64,000 nt of DNA from NCBI RefSeq assembly GCF_019578655.1, contig NC_063262.1:8377582-8441581 (forward strand), in the 5' to 3' direction. The notes under the pieces are model-generated. The model was not told the origin of the DNA and did not search any database. It saw nothing but the letters and a program-made list of their open reading frames with translations. Numbering within the stretch: the first letter of the stretch is position 1; each line of letters opens with the position of its first letter. The stretch is from Ricinus communis (taxonomy: Eukaryota > Streptophyta > Magnoliopsida > Malpighiales > Euphorbiaceae). Positions 46,076 to 57,180 of this stretch are shown here, piece after piece. The position numbers were made by a program, and so were the translations under genes.

Positions 46076-46583
46076 ATACCATGATTATTAAGTTAAATAT
46101 GTTATGCTAGTTTTCATAAGTGTTTAGTTTAGTCTTTTTACTTTTGTATGAATCTTATTATTATTTATTAAATGAGTGATTTCTTTACCTTCATATCTTT
46201 ATTAATTTCAGTTATTATTATTAGTTAACCATCATATTAATTTAACAATAGTAATTATTATAAAAATATTTAGGTTAAATGTATCAGAGACATCTTCTTT
46301 GCTTCAATCTATGTTGATAGAAGAAACTTTAGTTGCATCATTAGTTTGAGTAGCTAAAAAAAAAAGCACATCGCTATCTCATTCATTAGATCTAGACTTA
46401 ATATAAAATAAGGAAATTACTAAATAATTAGCTAGGCCAAATATTATTTTCATCATATAGTCTTAAGTCATAAACATTTGTGTTGCATGTCTATTTATTG
46501 TTTGATTACTTTATTATGAATATTATATTTTCTTAAAATATTAATTTAGAGTGTATAAATTTACTTTTATTTATTTGTGTTGA
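46076..46583 (+). repeat. Second LTR fragment, same family, truncated at both ends
   Basis: Directly joined to the 3' LTR end. It starts with ATACCATGATTATTAAGTT, equivalent to about 29516 in the 5' LTR, and follows it to about 30025, where homology stops. It may be an older LTR into which the element inserted, or a product of recombination. Confidence 0.75.
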
Positions 46584-48696
46584 TTTGGACCACCTCAATA
46601 TGAACCACAAGTTTATAAGCACGTTTCAATTAACTCAAGATTAAAAATTAGATAATAAATAATTATTAAAAAAAATGTTAATTCAATGTAAAATGTTAAA
46701 AATAGTATTTATACTTTTTGAAAAGAAATAAAAGGATTTCTATATTTCAGTTGCCCTTTCCTCACATTCTTTCTCTCTTTATTCTCTTTACTCTCCAAAA
46801 TTAAGAAAAATCAATAAATTATTCAGCTCATTAATTTCTTTTTTTCTTTTTCTTTTTCTTGACCGCTCTCCTTTAAACTCCCATTCAGCATCATCGTTGT
46901 CGGCCTTCTCGTTCTCATGCCGATTTCTACTAAGGGTATTGATTTTAATAGCACGTGCCAATCAGGCCACCTGACTTTTGCTCAGGTTCTTTTATGCATG
47001 CATAATTGATAGTTTTTGTTCTTTTTCTTCGCCGACATTATCCTATAGAAAACCATTAACAAAATGAGTGGTCGACATATCAATAAATATTACATTTTGA
47101 GTCCTTAGATATTTGGTATCTTAACTTCAGCTATAAACTACTGAAATCATTATTATAAAGCTTAGTATAGATAACAGGTCATTAAATCAAAGTAAAGAAA
47201 ACTATTTAAATATTTAGTACAATAATTGAATTGATTCGTCCGAAAATGGAAAAAGAAACAAGAAGAAAGACCTGTCAAAAACTTTGATTATGATTGTACC
47301 CATCTGTATTTAACTAAATTAACATGATAATTATGTAACATACATTCCTTATATATAACATAAATTAAATTTCTCTGACCAAAAATCTTTGCCAATTATA
47401 TTTCTGATACATACTGATTACATATAACCCCATATTACGCACAAGAAAAACAATAGGATGACATTTATGATTATCCAGCTATTTTATTTTATTTTATTTT
47501 ATAATTTCAATAGGAATTCTTATTATGAATGGTTGCTCAGTACTAAACAATAATAGCAATGAGATAACAATTAGCTGGTAAGGCCATCTGAATTAGTTGT
47601 ACCAAAACCAAAGTCTTGAAGGTTTAACTAAATTCCTAAGCAAATGTCTCTTTCATATTAACATTCCTTAATTAATTAATAATTACTTAGCATTAATAAA
47701 AACAATACGTAATCTTTTAAAAATAAGAGAGAAACTTATTTTTAAAGGAATCTCTCTTTCTATCATATGTTAATAGTATTTGAAGAAATTTGTATATACT
47801 TGTATTGATTTGAAGAAATTTGTATATACTTGTATTGATAAAACAGCGATGAGTATTTTACAATTCTAAGTTTATTTACAACTAATTGAAAAATTTATAC
47901 TGATACTTGCATATGTCTAACGGCTACTTTCTAAGAGGGGAAAGGTATAGGAAAAATTGCTCCCTTTCATACTTGGTCAGTGATGAGAAGCCTGCACAAG
48001 CAATCCAGTTTGTGCAGTATCTGAGGCCATGCCTTCCATGTTCTTCATTCTGCTTTCTTTAACAGTATTCTTTCATCTTGTAATATCAACATCCACTCAC
48101 ACGTCAAATCAAATAACATATGTGATATATTAATCACATAAAATATATATCAAAATATGTATAATGGATGTTAAAAGTACAAAACAGATACTACCAAATA
48201 ATTTTCAGTAACTAGTTATGCATGTCATATATTTTATACAAGACATAATATTAAATATATATTAAACATCTTAATACTATAAAAATTATAAAAATATATA
48301 GTAAGTTGATAATTATATACACTAATTAAAGAAAATATACTTAAGATATCCACTGTATCAATATAAAAGTGGGAGGCTAAAAAATATTTTTAAAAAGTTT
48401 CCTTAAATCTACAAGAATTTTATATAATTATATAAGTATTTAAATATATAAATCTTAATTTTTTGATAATATTTAAATACTTATGAGCAAGACATGTGAA
48501 CGAACATATTGAATGAAACTATATGTGAAAAGTTAAATTATTTAAATATTATTAACATTAAATTATTGTGTCTGTTAGATTATTTTAAAAATTAAAATGT
48601 TAAAAGTGATCAAATAAACAAAATAAATATATATAAAGTTAGGTTAACCAGCCGTGTCCCTTCTAATTGTGATGATAAATAGAGAGCAAAATTTCA
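46584..48696. other. Intergenic DNA upstream of the intact SABATH gene
   Basis: No supported gene. 46740-47040 is less AT-rich with CT-rich runs; 47930-48075 also looks more coding-like in composition, but only short open frames are present. A perfect 30-bp tandem duplication lies at 47778-47837. 48120-48350 is ATATAT-rich and resembles parts of 27380-28000. Confidence 0.5.
47778..47837. repeat. Perfect 2 x 30-bp tandem duplication
   Basis: ATTTGAAGAAATTTGTATAT plus ACTTGTATTG repeated exactly head to tail (47778-47807, 47808-47837). Confidence 0.95.
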
Positions 48697-49146
48697 CAAC
48701 AATTGAGCTCAGGTAGAATTATGAAATTTCAAAAGGCTTATCCAGCACTTCTAATGTTCTTCAGTAATGTCACTCTTTTTTTTTTCTTCTTTTAAAGCTA
48801 TTATTAATGCATTATTTTTTTTAAACAAAAACTAAGACTTTATTTGAAAATTAAAAATAAAACAGAATTGATCTAAGGGATTATAGGCTAAAAAGATGAA
48901 ATTACAACATTTAGGATTTAATAGAAAAAGAAAATTAATTTTGAGAGGCTTAAAAATATTATTCAATAGAAAGTTGCTTTCATAAAATTAAAAGTGTGGA
49001 GACCAAAATTGTACTAAAAATGAAGTTGAAGAAACTCAATTTATTTATTTTTTATAAAAAAGTGTCACTTCAAACAAGAATTATTCGTAGTGCAAGTCTA
49101 TAAATAGAAGCAAACCCAGCAACTGGCAAACACAGAAAAGAGAGAG
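48697..49146 (+). promoter_or_regulatory. Promoter and 5' leader of the intact SABATH gene
   Basis: TATAAATA at 49099-49106, ATG at 49147. Homologous to 15368-15812 upstream of copy 1, but homology stops at 48697, so anything further upstream is not shared. Distal regulation may therefore differ between the copies. Confidence 0.75.
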
Positions 49147-51318
49147 ATGGAAGTAGTTCGAGAGCTTCACATGAATGCTGGAACTGGAGAGAATAGCTAT
49201 GTTCAAAACTCTTTGCTTCAGGTAACAATAAACCTCTCTTTATTTCACATGCACGCACATTAATAATAATAACATGAAAACTGATGTACAAAAAATATAC
49301 TTTTAGCTCCATGAACAGCTAATATAAATTAATTATCTATTGCATGAAAATTGAGAACATAATTTATTTAAGTTATCAGTAATTTAAACTTGATAGGTTT
49401 TATTAATTTTCAGCAAAAGGTAATATTCACGGCAAAGCCAATAATAGAGAAAGCCGTGACCAATCTCTGTTGCAGCAGCTTCCCAGAGAGTATAGCCATT
49501 GCAGATTTTGGTTGTTCTTCTGGGCCAAACACTCTATTTGCTGTGTCTGAAATCATCAAAGCAGTAGAGACGAACTATAGAAAGCTGGGTCATCAATCCC
49601 CAGAATATCATGTGTTCTTGAATGATCTCCCAAGCAATGACTTCAACACTATCTTTAAGTCTTTGCCAAGTTTCCAAGAAAAGTTGAAAGAACAAAGCAT
49701 TTGGCCTTGTTTCTTTTATGGAGTCCCTGGTTCTTTCCATGGTAGGCTCTTACCTCACAACAGCGTACAATTCGCCTATTCTTTTAATAGTCTCCACTGG
49801 CTTTCTCAGGTAGCACTGCTTGAACTCGGTATTAAATCATGTTTTTATATTTAGAATGACTTGTAATGCAGGATATTAAGAGTTCAACTATTAAAATATA
49901 TACATTTACTTTTAAGAAATTAAGCATTGAATAATATTTTGATTTTCACTTATTAGGTTCCAGGAGACTTGGAAAGTAACAACGGAAAGATTTATATGTC
50001 TAGCACAAGTCCACCAAATGTGTTAAAAGCGTATTATGCTCAATTTCAAAGAGACTTTGCCACATTTTTGAAGTGTCGTTCTCAGGAATTGATGTCAGAA
50101 GGGCGCATGGTATGGAAAATTATGGGAAGAAAAAGTAAAGACCCATCTAGCAAGGATGGTTGTTATGTATGGGAGCTTTTGGCAATGGCTCTTAGTCAAT
50201 TAGTTTTAGAGGTATAAATATAATAGGGATAAATAGAAAAACGTATAATGTGATTTCATTTTCTAACAATTTTTAGTATATATTTTTTCAGATAAAGAGA
50301 TACATGTGATTATAAATGCTGACAAAGAAAACTATTTCATCGTTAAAATATAATGATTCGGCAATCTTCACTCTCAATCAGCTATTATTATTATATTGTC
50401 CGTATTCGATAACGTAGATTTAAAGCTTATTGTTTGACAATCAAATTGATTTCTTCGAATCAATAACTTTTTGAACTGTGATTAAATGATCAAACAACAA
50501 AGGTAAGAGTTATTAAGTTCTAAACTCACATTATCAGACACAGACAACATGATAATGATGACTGAGCAGGGTGAAGATTATTGAATCTCTGCCAACGAAA
50601 CTTTTTAACAGTGAGATACTTTTTTTGTCACGATTTATAATCATATATTTCTTTGTCTTGAAAAAATTACATACTAAAAATGTAAATAATAAAACCACAT
50701 GGTATGTTTTCATATATATTTTTATACCAATAAATCACATGGTATTTTTTTTTTATATTTATCCTAATATAATATAGTTATAATTAAAATCCCATATTTT
50801 TTATCTGCATATCTTTCTTAGTATTAATAATTGCTTTATAGTCTCATTTTTCCACTTTTTATATGGTTTTGTGACATATAACACCTACCTTATTCCCAAG
50901 ATGCTAATTCCAAAATTATTTATGGTGAAAATGAATTACGATTATGATGCAGGGAGTGGTAGATAAAGAAAAATTGGACTCCTTCAACGTTCCTTTCTTT
51001 ACACCATCCATGTCTGAAGTGATATCCGAAATTGAAAAGGATGGATCTTTCCTTATTGATGAGTTAGAGATTTCTGAACAACATTGGAATCCTTATCATG
51101 GTGAACCTAACATTTCTGAAGCTTTTAAAGATCCTGGATATAATGTTGCAAAGTATGCAAGAGCTGTCATAGAGCCTCTTATTATTAGCCACTTTGGTTT
51201 TGACAAAGCTATTATGGATGAGGTTTTTGATAGGTACAAGGCAATCCTGAACGATTACATGACAAAGGAGAAAGCTGAATATGTTTATTTAAAGGTGTCT
51301 GTGATTAAAAAAGAGTGA
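49147..51318 (+). CDS. SABATH carboxyl methyltransferase (salicylate/benzoate/jasmonate type), intact
   Basis: Four exons, 49147-49221, 49414-49809, 49957-50211, 50953-51318, all GT-AG and all phase 0; 363 aa, the usual SABATH length. SAM-binding DFGCSSGPN starts at about residue 56 and NDLPSNDFN at about 95; GSFHGRL follows, then SLHWLSQ (His about 153, Trp about 154), [10 protein letters not shown] (about 168) and [10 protein letters not shown] (Trp about 229). Gln25, which contacts the substrate carboxylate in Clarkia SAMT, is kept. The family methylates small acids, producing for example methyl salicylate for defence or scent. His instead of Met in the SLxWLSQ motif is the state of benzoate/jasmonate-type members, so the substrate is not settled. 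Cytosolic; no signal peptide. Start chosen by the family N-terminus and a paralogue with the same ATG. Confidence 0.92.
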
Positions 51319-51600
51319 TGAACACCATCTTATAATTGAATGCTGCTCTCCTGTTGAAATTTCAAATCATGGCGACAATTTCAAGTCGACTAGAGTGATG
51401 AACACCATCTTATCATTGCAATAGTGTGAAACTTCTTATTTTATTTCAAGTCTCATTGGGATGTTTCTAATCCCTTGAGCTCCTGCGAGAATTTGGTCTG
51501 TTTGTTTTTGGTCCCTTTGTGCTTAGTTGCATATGTGTGTTCTTTGGGTTTCTTTTACATGATAAATGGGTTATTAAGATGTCATTTCCCCTATTTGATT

Positions 51601-51606
51601 AATAAA
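51601..51606 (+). terminator. Poly(A) signal of the intact SABATH gene
   Basis: AATAAA about 280 bp after the stop codon, in the context CCCTATTTGATTAATAAAA shared with copy 1. Upstream (51314-51415) GTGATGAACACCATCTTAT is repeated 80 bp apart, a small 3'-UTR duplication. Confidence 0.55.
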
Positions 51607-51751
51607 ATTCTTAAATTTATCAAAAACAAATATGAGCTAAGTTAAATTAGTTTGTAAGTGTGTTTGGATTGGAATTAATTTAACTAGCTGTATGCTTAAT
51701 GGGTCAATTATTAATTTTTTCATAAGACATGTAATATTATACTGGTCAGTG

Positions 51752-51850
51752 TTTATGTTTTTCGATAGGTAGGGCAATCCTTAATGATATGGCATGGCAA
51801 AGGAAAAGGCACTCAATAATTTATCAATCTGATGTTGTCCATAACTAATA
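51752..51850 (+). pseudogene. SABATH exon 4 tail remnant
   Basis: TTCGATAGGTAGGGCAATCC and ATGGCATGGCAAAGG match the end of exon 4 in the third-copy remnant (19425-19490), including the same GATAGGTAG stop. The body of that pseudogene is missing here, so the deletion occurred after this block was duplicated. Confidence 0.7.
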
Positions 51851-53264
51851 AAATATGACCATGATCACCTTACAATTATTCATCAATAATTGTTAGAGAT
51901 TCCACGTCACTAAAAATAAAAAATATTAATAATTTATAAGGATAAAGATTTAACTAATAAGACAATAATAGTTATATGGTAGATCCCAATCCATGTAATA
52001 TTATGGACTGATATTCATAGTGCGTGCAGTACATTTTTATTAAATGGAACAGCGTTATCGTCTTGATTAACGTAATTTTAAAATATTCATGTCTTGCATG
52101 TTTATTTTTACTTGTTCATTATTAATATTTTGTTGAATATTCATTAGTATTTTTTTTATGTTTATCACATCTAATTTTTTTATTTTTATTGATTCTATAT
52201 ATATTGTAATATAATTAAAGATGAATTTTTCTTGTTGAATATAAAATTATAATTTTGCTCTTTTTGATGTTTTATTACAAGTCGAAATTATATATTCATC
52301 AATATGGAACTTTATGAAAACTTGACGGCCGGTTTATATGTCAAGTTTTGAATAATACTTATTTTCTTTCTCTATATTTTCTTTCAATCTAGTCCTTGAA
52401 TGACGTAGAGGGTATTTGATTCAGTTGTTAAAAGCAGTTGATAGCTATTTTTTATCTTCAAACAACTGACTTTGTAATGGCCCTAAAAGAACTGGGCCTA
52501 ACTATTCACTCTTCCCTCTCACTTTCTCGGATCGTGGAGTCTAGCAACGCGAAGCTCTAACTACTACTACTTTTATTATGATCCAACTCTTAGATATCCT
52601 GCATAACATTAGTGGAAAAAAATAAAGGTGAGTAAAACTCAATGAGAGGATAAATAAATAACAAAGAAAAATAGACAAGGATTTAAATACTGTACTATTT
52701 TTTAAATATTTTTCTGCCGGAGAAAATGGTACTAATATTCTGAACATAAATATTTGATCAAATAATTCTAGCTAGACAAATGAACCTTTGTGAAACTAAT
52801 TAAATAAAGAATCACTTCAGTATATATTTGAAACTGCAAATCCTTTTTCTGATATGAAATCAACTATCTATATAATCTCGAGTCAATCCGAAAAAAATAT
52901 CGAAACTAATTTAAATTTTAGTATCATACCAAGGGAAAAATAGTAATAATTAAAATAAACCATTCAGTAGAAATCAATATAAACTCATAGATGTATCTTA
53001 TTGATCCCTAAAAACTTTGGGCACTCAGACGTCTCACATATGCAGACCCCAAAATGTAATCATAATCATACACGCACAAACAATAAGCCTCCAAAAAGCA
53101 CCACCTAGCATATGCCCCAAAAACGATGCGTATACTAAGCGCTATTCCGAAGACAGTATAATCTGACAACACTCAAAGTCCAAGGTGTGATCTCATAAGT
53201 CACATAAATGAGTATATATCCATTTATCCAACTATATATATCATTAGAGATTCTCATTAACCCG
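51851..53264. other. Array flank plus possible LTR fragment
   Basis: 51851-52290 repeats 19491-19930. 52472 onward starts TGTAATGGCCCTAAAAGAAC, which looks like a gypsy LTR start, and 53000-53260 is non-coding text of similar style, but no matching end, TSD or second copy is visible. No gene seen. Confidence 0.4.
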
Positions 53265-53267
53265 AAT

Positions 53268-53960
53268 CAATTGATCCTTCTTATTCCAAATGGTATGCTG
53301 AAAATCAGAAAGTTAAAAGCTGGTTGCTCACATCAATGACACCAGATATCATGAAATTGTATCTTCATATCCGAACAGCCCGTGAAATTTGGAATGCTCT
53401 TGCAAAAGCATTCTATGATAGATCAGACAAAAGACTAATTTTTGCTCTTAATCAACGAGCATTCCTAAGCTAGCAGTCTGCCAAATCTCTTTCGACTTAC
53501 TGTGGGCGAGTCAATTGAAATATTCCAAAACCTTGATCATCGGGATAAAGTAAGAATGAAAGATCCAATAACATCACTATGTATAAAGCAGTTGTAGAAA
53601 AATTGAGAATTTACATCTTCTTAAATGAACTTGATGTTGAGTTTGAACAAGTGAGAGGAGAAATCCTTTGAATGGATTCGAGTTTAGACCTTGAACGAAC
53701 ATATGCATATGTTCACCGAGAAGTAAATAAATACAAAATCTTGATTGGCGAATAGACTTTCTCGGAGTCAACTGCATTGCTTGCTAAAAGAAAAAAAACT
53801 CGTCTGCTCGGTAAAATACAACTAGGAGCTTTAATATTAGTAATAAACAGACCAATTTAACAAAGCAATATGCACATTGTGGTGCAACGGCACATACTCA
53901 AAGCATATGTTATGACCTGATCGGATATCTTGAATGGTGAGATCTTCTAAAACCCAGAAT
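53268..53960 (+). pseudogene. copia gag (UBN2-type), fragment
   Basis: Reads DPSYSKWYAENQKVKSWLLT, IMKLYLHIRTAREIWNALAK and DKRLIFALNQRAFLS, then after stops EFEQVRGEILRMDSSLDLER and TYAYVHREVNKY, followed by a degraded zinc-knuckle-like HCGATAHT near 53875. Typical copia gag with missing N-terminus. Confidence 0.8.
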
Positions 53961-54078
53961 GGAAGTCTAAAATTGGATCAATATCAATAGCTGTATCGAG
54001 CAACCTTCCTCACCAAATGTTGCTACTTTACACATATCTTCAGAACCACCAAGTAAATCTTTTTGTAATTCTGCTACT

Positions 54079-55156
54079 ATTAGGTTGTTTGCATGGATTA
54101 TTAATTCTGGATCAACTGATTATATGTCTTTTATCACACTTACCAAGCTAAAACCATTTGAACAATCTTTTATGTCTACAACCAATAGTATAGAAGCTAG
54201 TGTTATTGGTAAAGGATCATTTTCTCTTGATAACCTAAATTTAGAATCTGTTATAATTGTTCCATCTCTAAATTTCAATTTAATATTTGTATCTCAACTA
54301 ACCACCTCTTTAAATTGTGTAGTAATTTTTTAGTCCTATTAATGTGTTTTTAAGGACATCAAGATAAAAAAGACAATTGGTTGTAGTACTAGAAAAGGAA
54401 AGCTCTATTATCTTGACATTGCACCATCTAGCTTAAGTGCATTGACTGAATAGAGTTCGGGGAATAGTAGTTTGGTATCCTCAAGTATAGAAAATACGAC
54501 CTAGTTATGGCATAAGCGCCTTTAACATGCATCATTTGGATATTTAAAGTATTTGTTTCCTAAGTTGTTCTCAAAAACATCTACTTTGAACTTCAAATAT
54601 GAAATTTGTGAACTAGTAAAAAGTCATTAAGTCTCTTTTCTGACAAATTCAAATAAAAGTTCAGCACCATTTATGATTATACACTCTGATGTTTAGGACC
54701 TGCAAAGGTGCCGACCTTAAATGGAGCTTGGTGGCTTGATTCCTTTATTGATGATTATAGTCATATGATATAGATATGCTTGATATAAATTAAGCAGGAT
54801 GTTTGCTCATTATTCAAGAAATTTCATTTGATGGTGCAAACTCAATATAAAACTTCAGTTCAAGTAGTTCAGACAGATAGTGGAGGTGAATTCATTAAGC
54901 ATGAACTCACATAATTCCTCCAACAATATGGTGTAATCTATCAAACCACATTGTCCTTATTCTCCCCAACAAAATAGAGTTGTAGAAAGAAAAAATTGAT
55001 ATCTCTTGAAAATAATATGAGCTATATTATTTGAAGTAAATATGCCTCTGTAATATTAGGAAGAAACTTTATTCTCAGCCTCTTACCTCATAAACCAAAT
55101 TCTATCTCGTACTCTAGACTTCCACATCCCACTTGATACATTAAATAAAAACCTTA
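54079..55156 (+). pseudogene. copia protease and integrase (N-terminal and core)
   Basis: The frame 54085-54333 shows WIINSGSTDYM, where the catalytic DSG of the family has become NSG, then FNLIFVSQLT. GAG-pre-integrase LWHKRL lies near 54500 and the integrase core DSFIDDYSHM (about 54740) and QTDSGGEFIKHEL (about 54870) follow, with the second catalytic Asp kept. Several stops. Interrupted at 55157 by the Cassandra insertion, after PLDTLNKN. Confidence 0.8.
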
Positions 55157-56017
55157 TGTGATAGCTTGGTCTAAAGAAGCAGTCCGAAAAGGGCAGGAAG
55201 TGGATACCGGGGCAAGGATAAGATGCCTAGACAAGGAGCGGCTTCTGGCAGGCTTCTAGGATAGTAGCACTCTAAGGTATAGGGGTATATGAATGAATCA
55301 AATTGCACATTGAAATGGGACAGGGAATGATTGATAACATATATGTAAAGAGTTGGAATTAATCACATGAGACGCCTTTTGGTTGTTTGACTGTGGAGTT
55401 ATATAAACTCCAAAGTTAAACGTGCTTGGATGAGAGAAATTCTAGGATGGGTGACCTCTTGGGAAGTTCTTGAACCCGCCAAAGGGATAAAACTGTGAGG
55501 CCAAAGCAGATAATATCTCATGTGATCTGGTTCCAGATCGTTACAAATGGTATCAGAGTAGGACCCTCAAGTAGATGTGCAGTTCGAGGATAAACCATGC
55601 AGAAGCTAAAAGCCTTATGTGATAGCCTGGCCTAGAGAAGCGGTCCGACGAAGGTGGGAAGTGGACACTAGGGCAAGGATAGGATGTCTCGACAAAGAGC
55701 AGCTTCTAGTAGGCTTCTAGGATGGCAGCACTATAAAATACAAGGGTACATGAATGAATCAAATTGCACATTAAAATGGGGCAAGGAATGATTGATAACA
55801 TATATGTAAAGAGTTTGAATTAATTACATAAAACATTTTTTGGTTGTTAGGCTGTGGAGTTATAAGAACTCCAAAGTTAAACGTGCTTGGTTCAGAGAAA
55901 TTTTAAGATGGGTTCCCTCCTACGAAATTCTCGAATCCGCCAAAGGAATAAAACTGTGAGTCCAATGTGGGGCCAAAGTGGACAATATCTCATGTGATCT
56001 GGTTCCTAGTCGTTACA
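55157..56017 (+). mobile_element. Cassandra-type TRIM with 5S-rRNA-like LTRs
   Basis: LTR 1 55157-55545 (389 bp) and LTR 2 55618-56017 (400 bp), both TGTGATAGC...CGTTACA. The internal part is only 72 bp, starting with the initiator-Met-type PBS TGGTATCAGAG (55548-55558). Each LTR holds a 5S rRNA-like segment (about 55391-55480 and 55850-55940) with the internal pol III promoter: box A AAGTTAAACGTGCTTGG and, in LTR 1, box C AGGATGGGTGACCTC. Flanks CCTTA/ACTTA are a TSD with one change. No coding capacity, as for all Cassandra elements; they depend on other elements' proteins. Confidence 0.93.
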
Positions 56018-56290
56018 ACTTACCTCACCATCATTACTGAACTTACCTCCTACAGTCCTTGGTTGCAACGCCTTTATTCATTTACCTTACCATACACGTC
56101 ACAAACTCCAACCTCGTGTTATTTGGTGTATCTTTGTTGGTTATGATCTTCATCGGATTGGATATAGGTATTATCATCCTCCAACTCAATGAATGTATGT
56201 CTGTATGGATGTCCAATTTTATGAACATCATATGTATTTTCCTACTATACCCACTACAAGTCAAGGGGAGAGAAAATTCACTTGCGGCCT
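56018..56290 (+). pseudogene. copia integrase C-terminal part, after Cassandra
   Basis: In the frame continuing from before the TRIM: LGCNAFIHLPYH, KLQPRVIWCIFVGYDLHRIG and YRYYHPPTQ, the end of the copia integrase. A stop follows PPTQ. The stretch 56290-56520 is the integrase-RT linker, without motifs. Confidence 0.75.
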
Positions 56291-56519
56291 GAACTTCAAA
56301 CACAACTTGACCTTAAACATTTTCCTAATCCCGACCTTCCATAAATACAAACCGATCTCTCAATAGAAACTCTTTCTTCTCAAGCCTAAGATTAGGCTCT
56401 ACTTTTTTCCTTTTGCATACTTTTTTCATTGATTTTTACTTCCAACAGAAACTCCCGACCTATTTAAACAACCCGAACAAGAACAATCTGAGCATGTGTA
56501 GAAAGCCATAAAAGACTCG

Positions 56520-57180
56520 AGGTAGATAGAAGCAATGAACGAAGAAATGAAGTCTCTTCGAAAGAATGAAACTTGGGAAGTTGTAGATTTACCAAATGGA
56601 AAAAAAACATGTTAGATGTAGCTGGATCTGTACCATTAAATACAAAGTAAATGAAAATATGGAGATATACAAAGCTCGGCTGGTTGCAAAAGGATATAGT
56701 CAAACCTATGAGATAGATTATATAGAGACTTTTGCTCTTGTGGCCAAGATAAACATTGTCAAAATTCTTCTATCCTTGGTTGTAAATTTGAATTGCTCTT
56801 GTAAAACATGCTTTTCTTCATGGTGATCTCCAAGAGGAAGTGTACATGGAACTACCTCCAGGATGTAGACTTCAGGTTGAAGGAAGTAAGCAAGTTTGTA
56901 AGCTAGAGAAGTCTCTATATGAATTGAAATAATCTCTAAGAGCTTGGTTTGGAAGGTTTACAAGTTCAATGTACGCCTTTGGCTATAAACAAAGTAGCTA
57001 TGATCATACTCTCTTTATAAAACATAAGAAGGGAAAAATAACTGCTCTTGTCATATATGTTGATGACATGATTGTAACAAGAGATGATGTTGATGAAAAG
57101 ATAGCCTTACAGAACTATCTTTCTAAAGAGTTTGAAATGAAAGACCTTGGTGATCTCGTGTTTCTTAGGAATTGAAGTAT
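56520..57180 (+). pseudogene. copia reverse transcriptase
   Basis: MNEEMKSLRKNETWEVVDLP (about 56535), then IYKARLVAKGYSQTYEIDYI and LVAKINIVKILLSL (56596-56826), [18 protein letters not shown] text with a shift at about 56800, SLYELK, and the frame 56969-57175 with FGYKQSSYDHTLF, ITALVIYVDDMIVT and LSKEFEMKDLGDL. The YVDD catalytic box is intact. At least two frameshifts and stops. Confidence 0.85.

Noticed and set aside
52472..53260. Solo LTR starting TGTAATGGCCC
   Set aside because: The start looks LTR-like, but no end, TSD or second copy could be identified, so it is only mentioned as a possibility.
55391..55480. 5S ribosomal RNA gene
   Set aside because: The 5S-like segment is partial, present twice, and embedded in the LTRs of a Cassandra TRIM with PBS and near-TSD.
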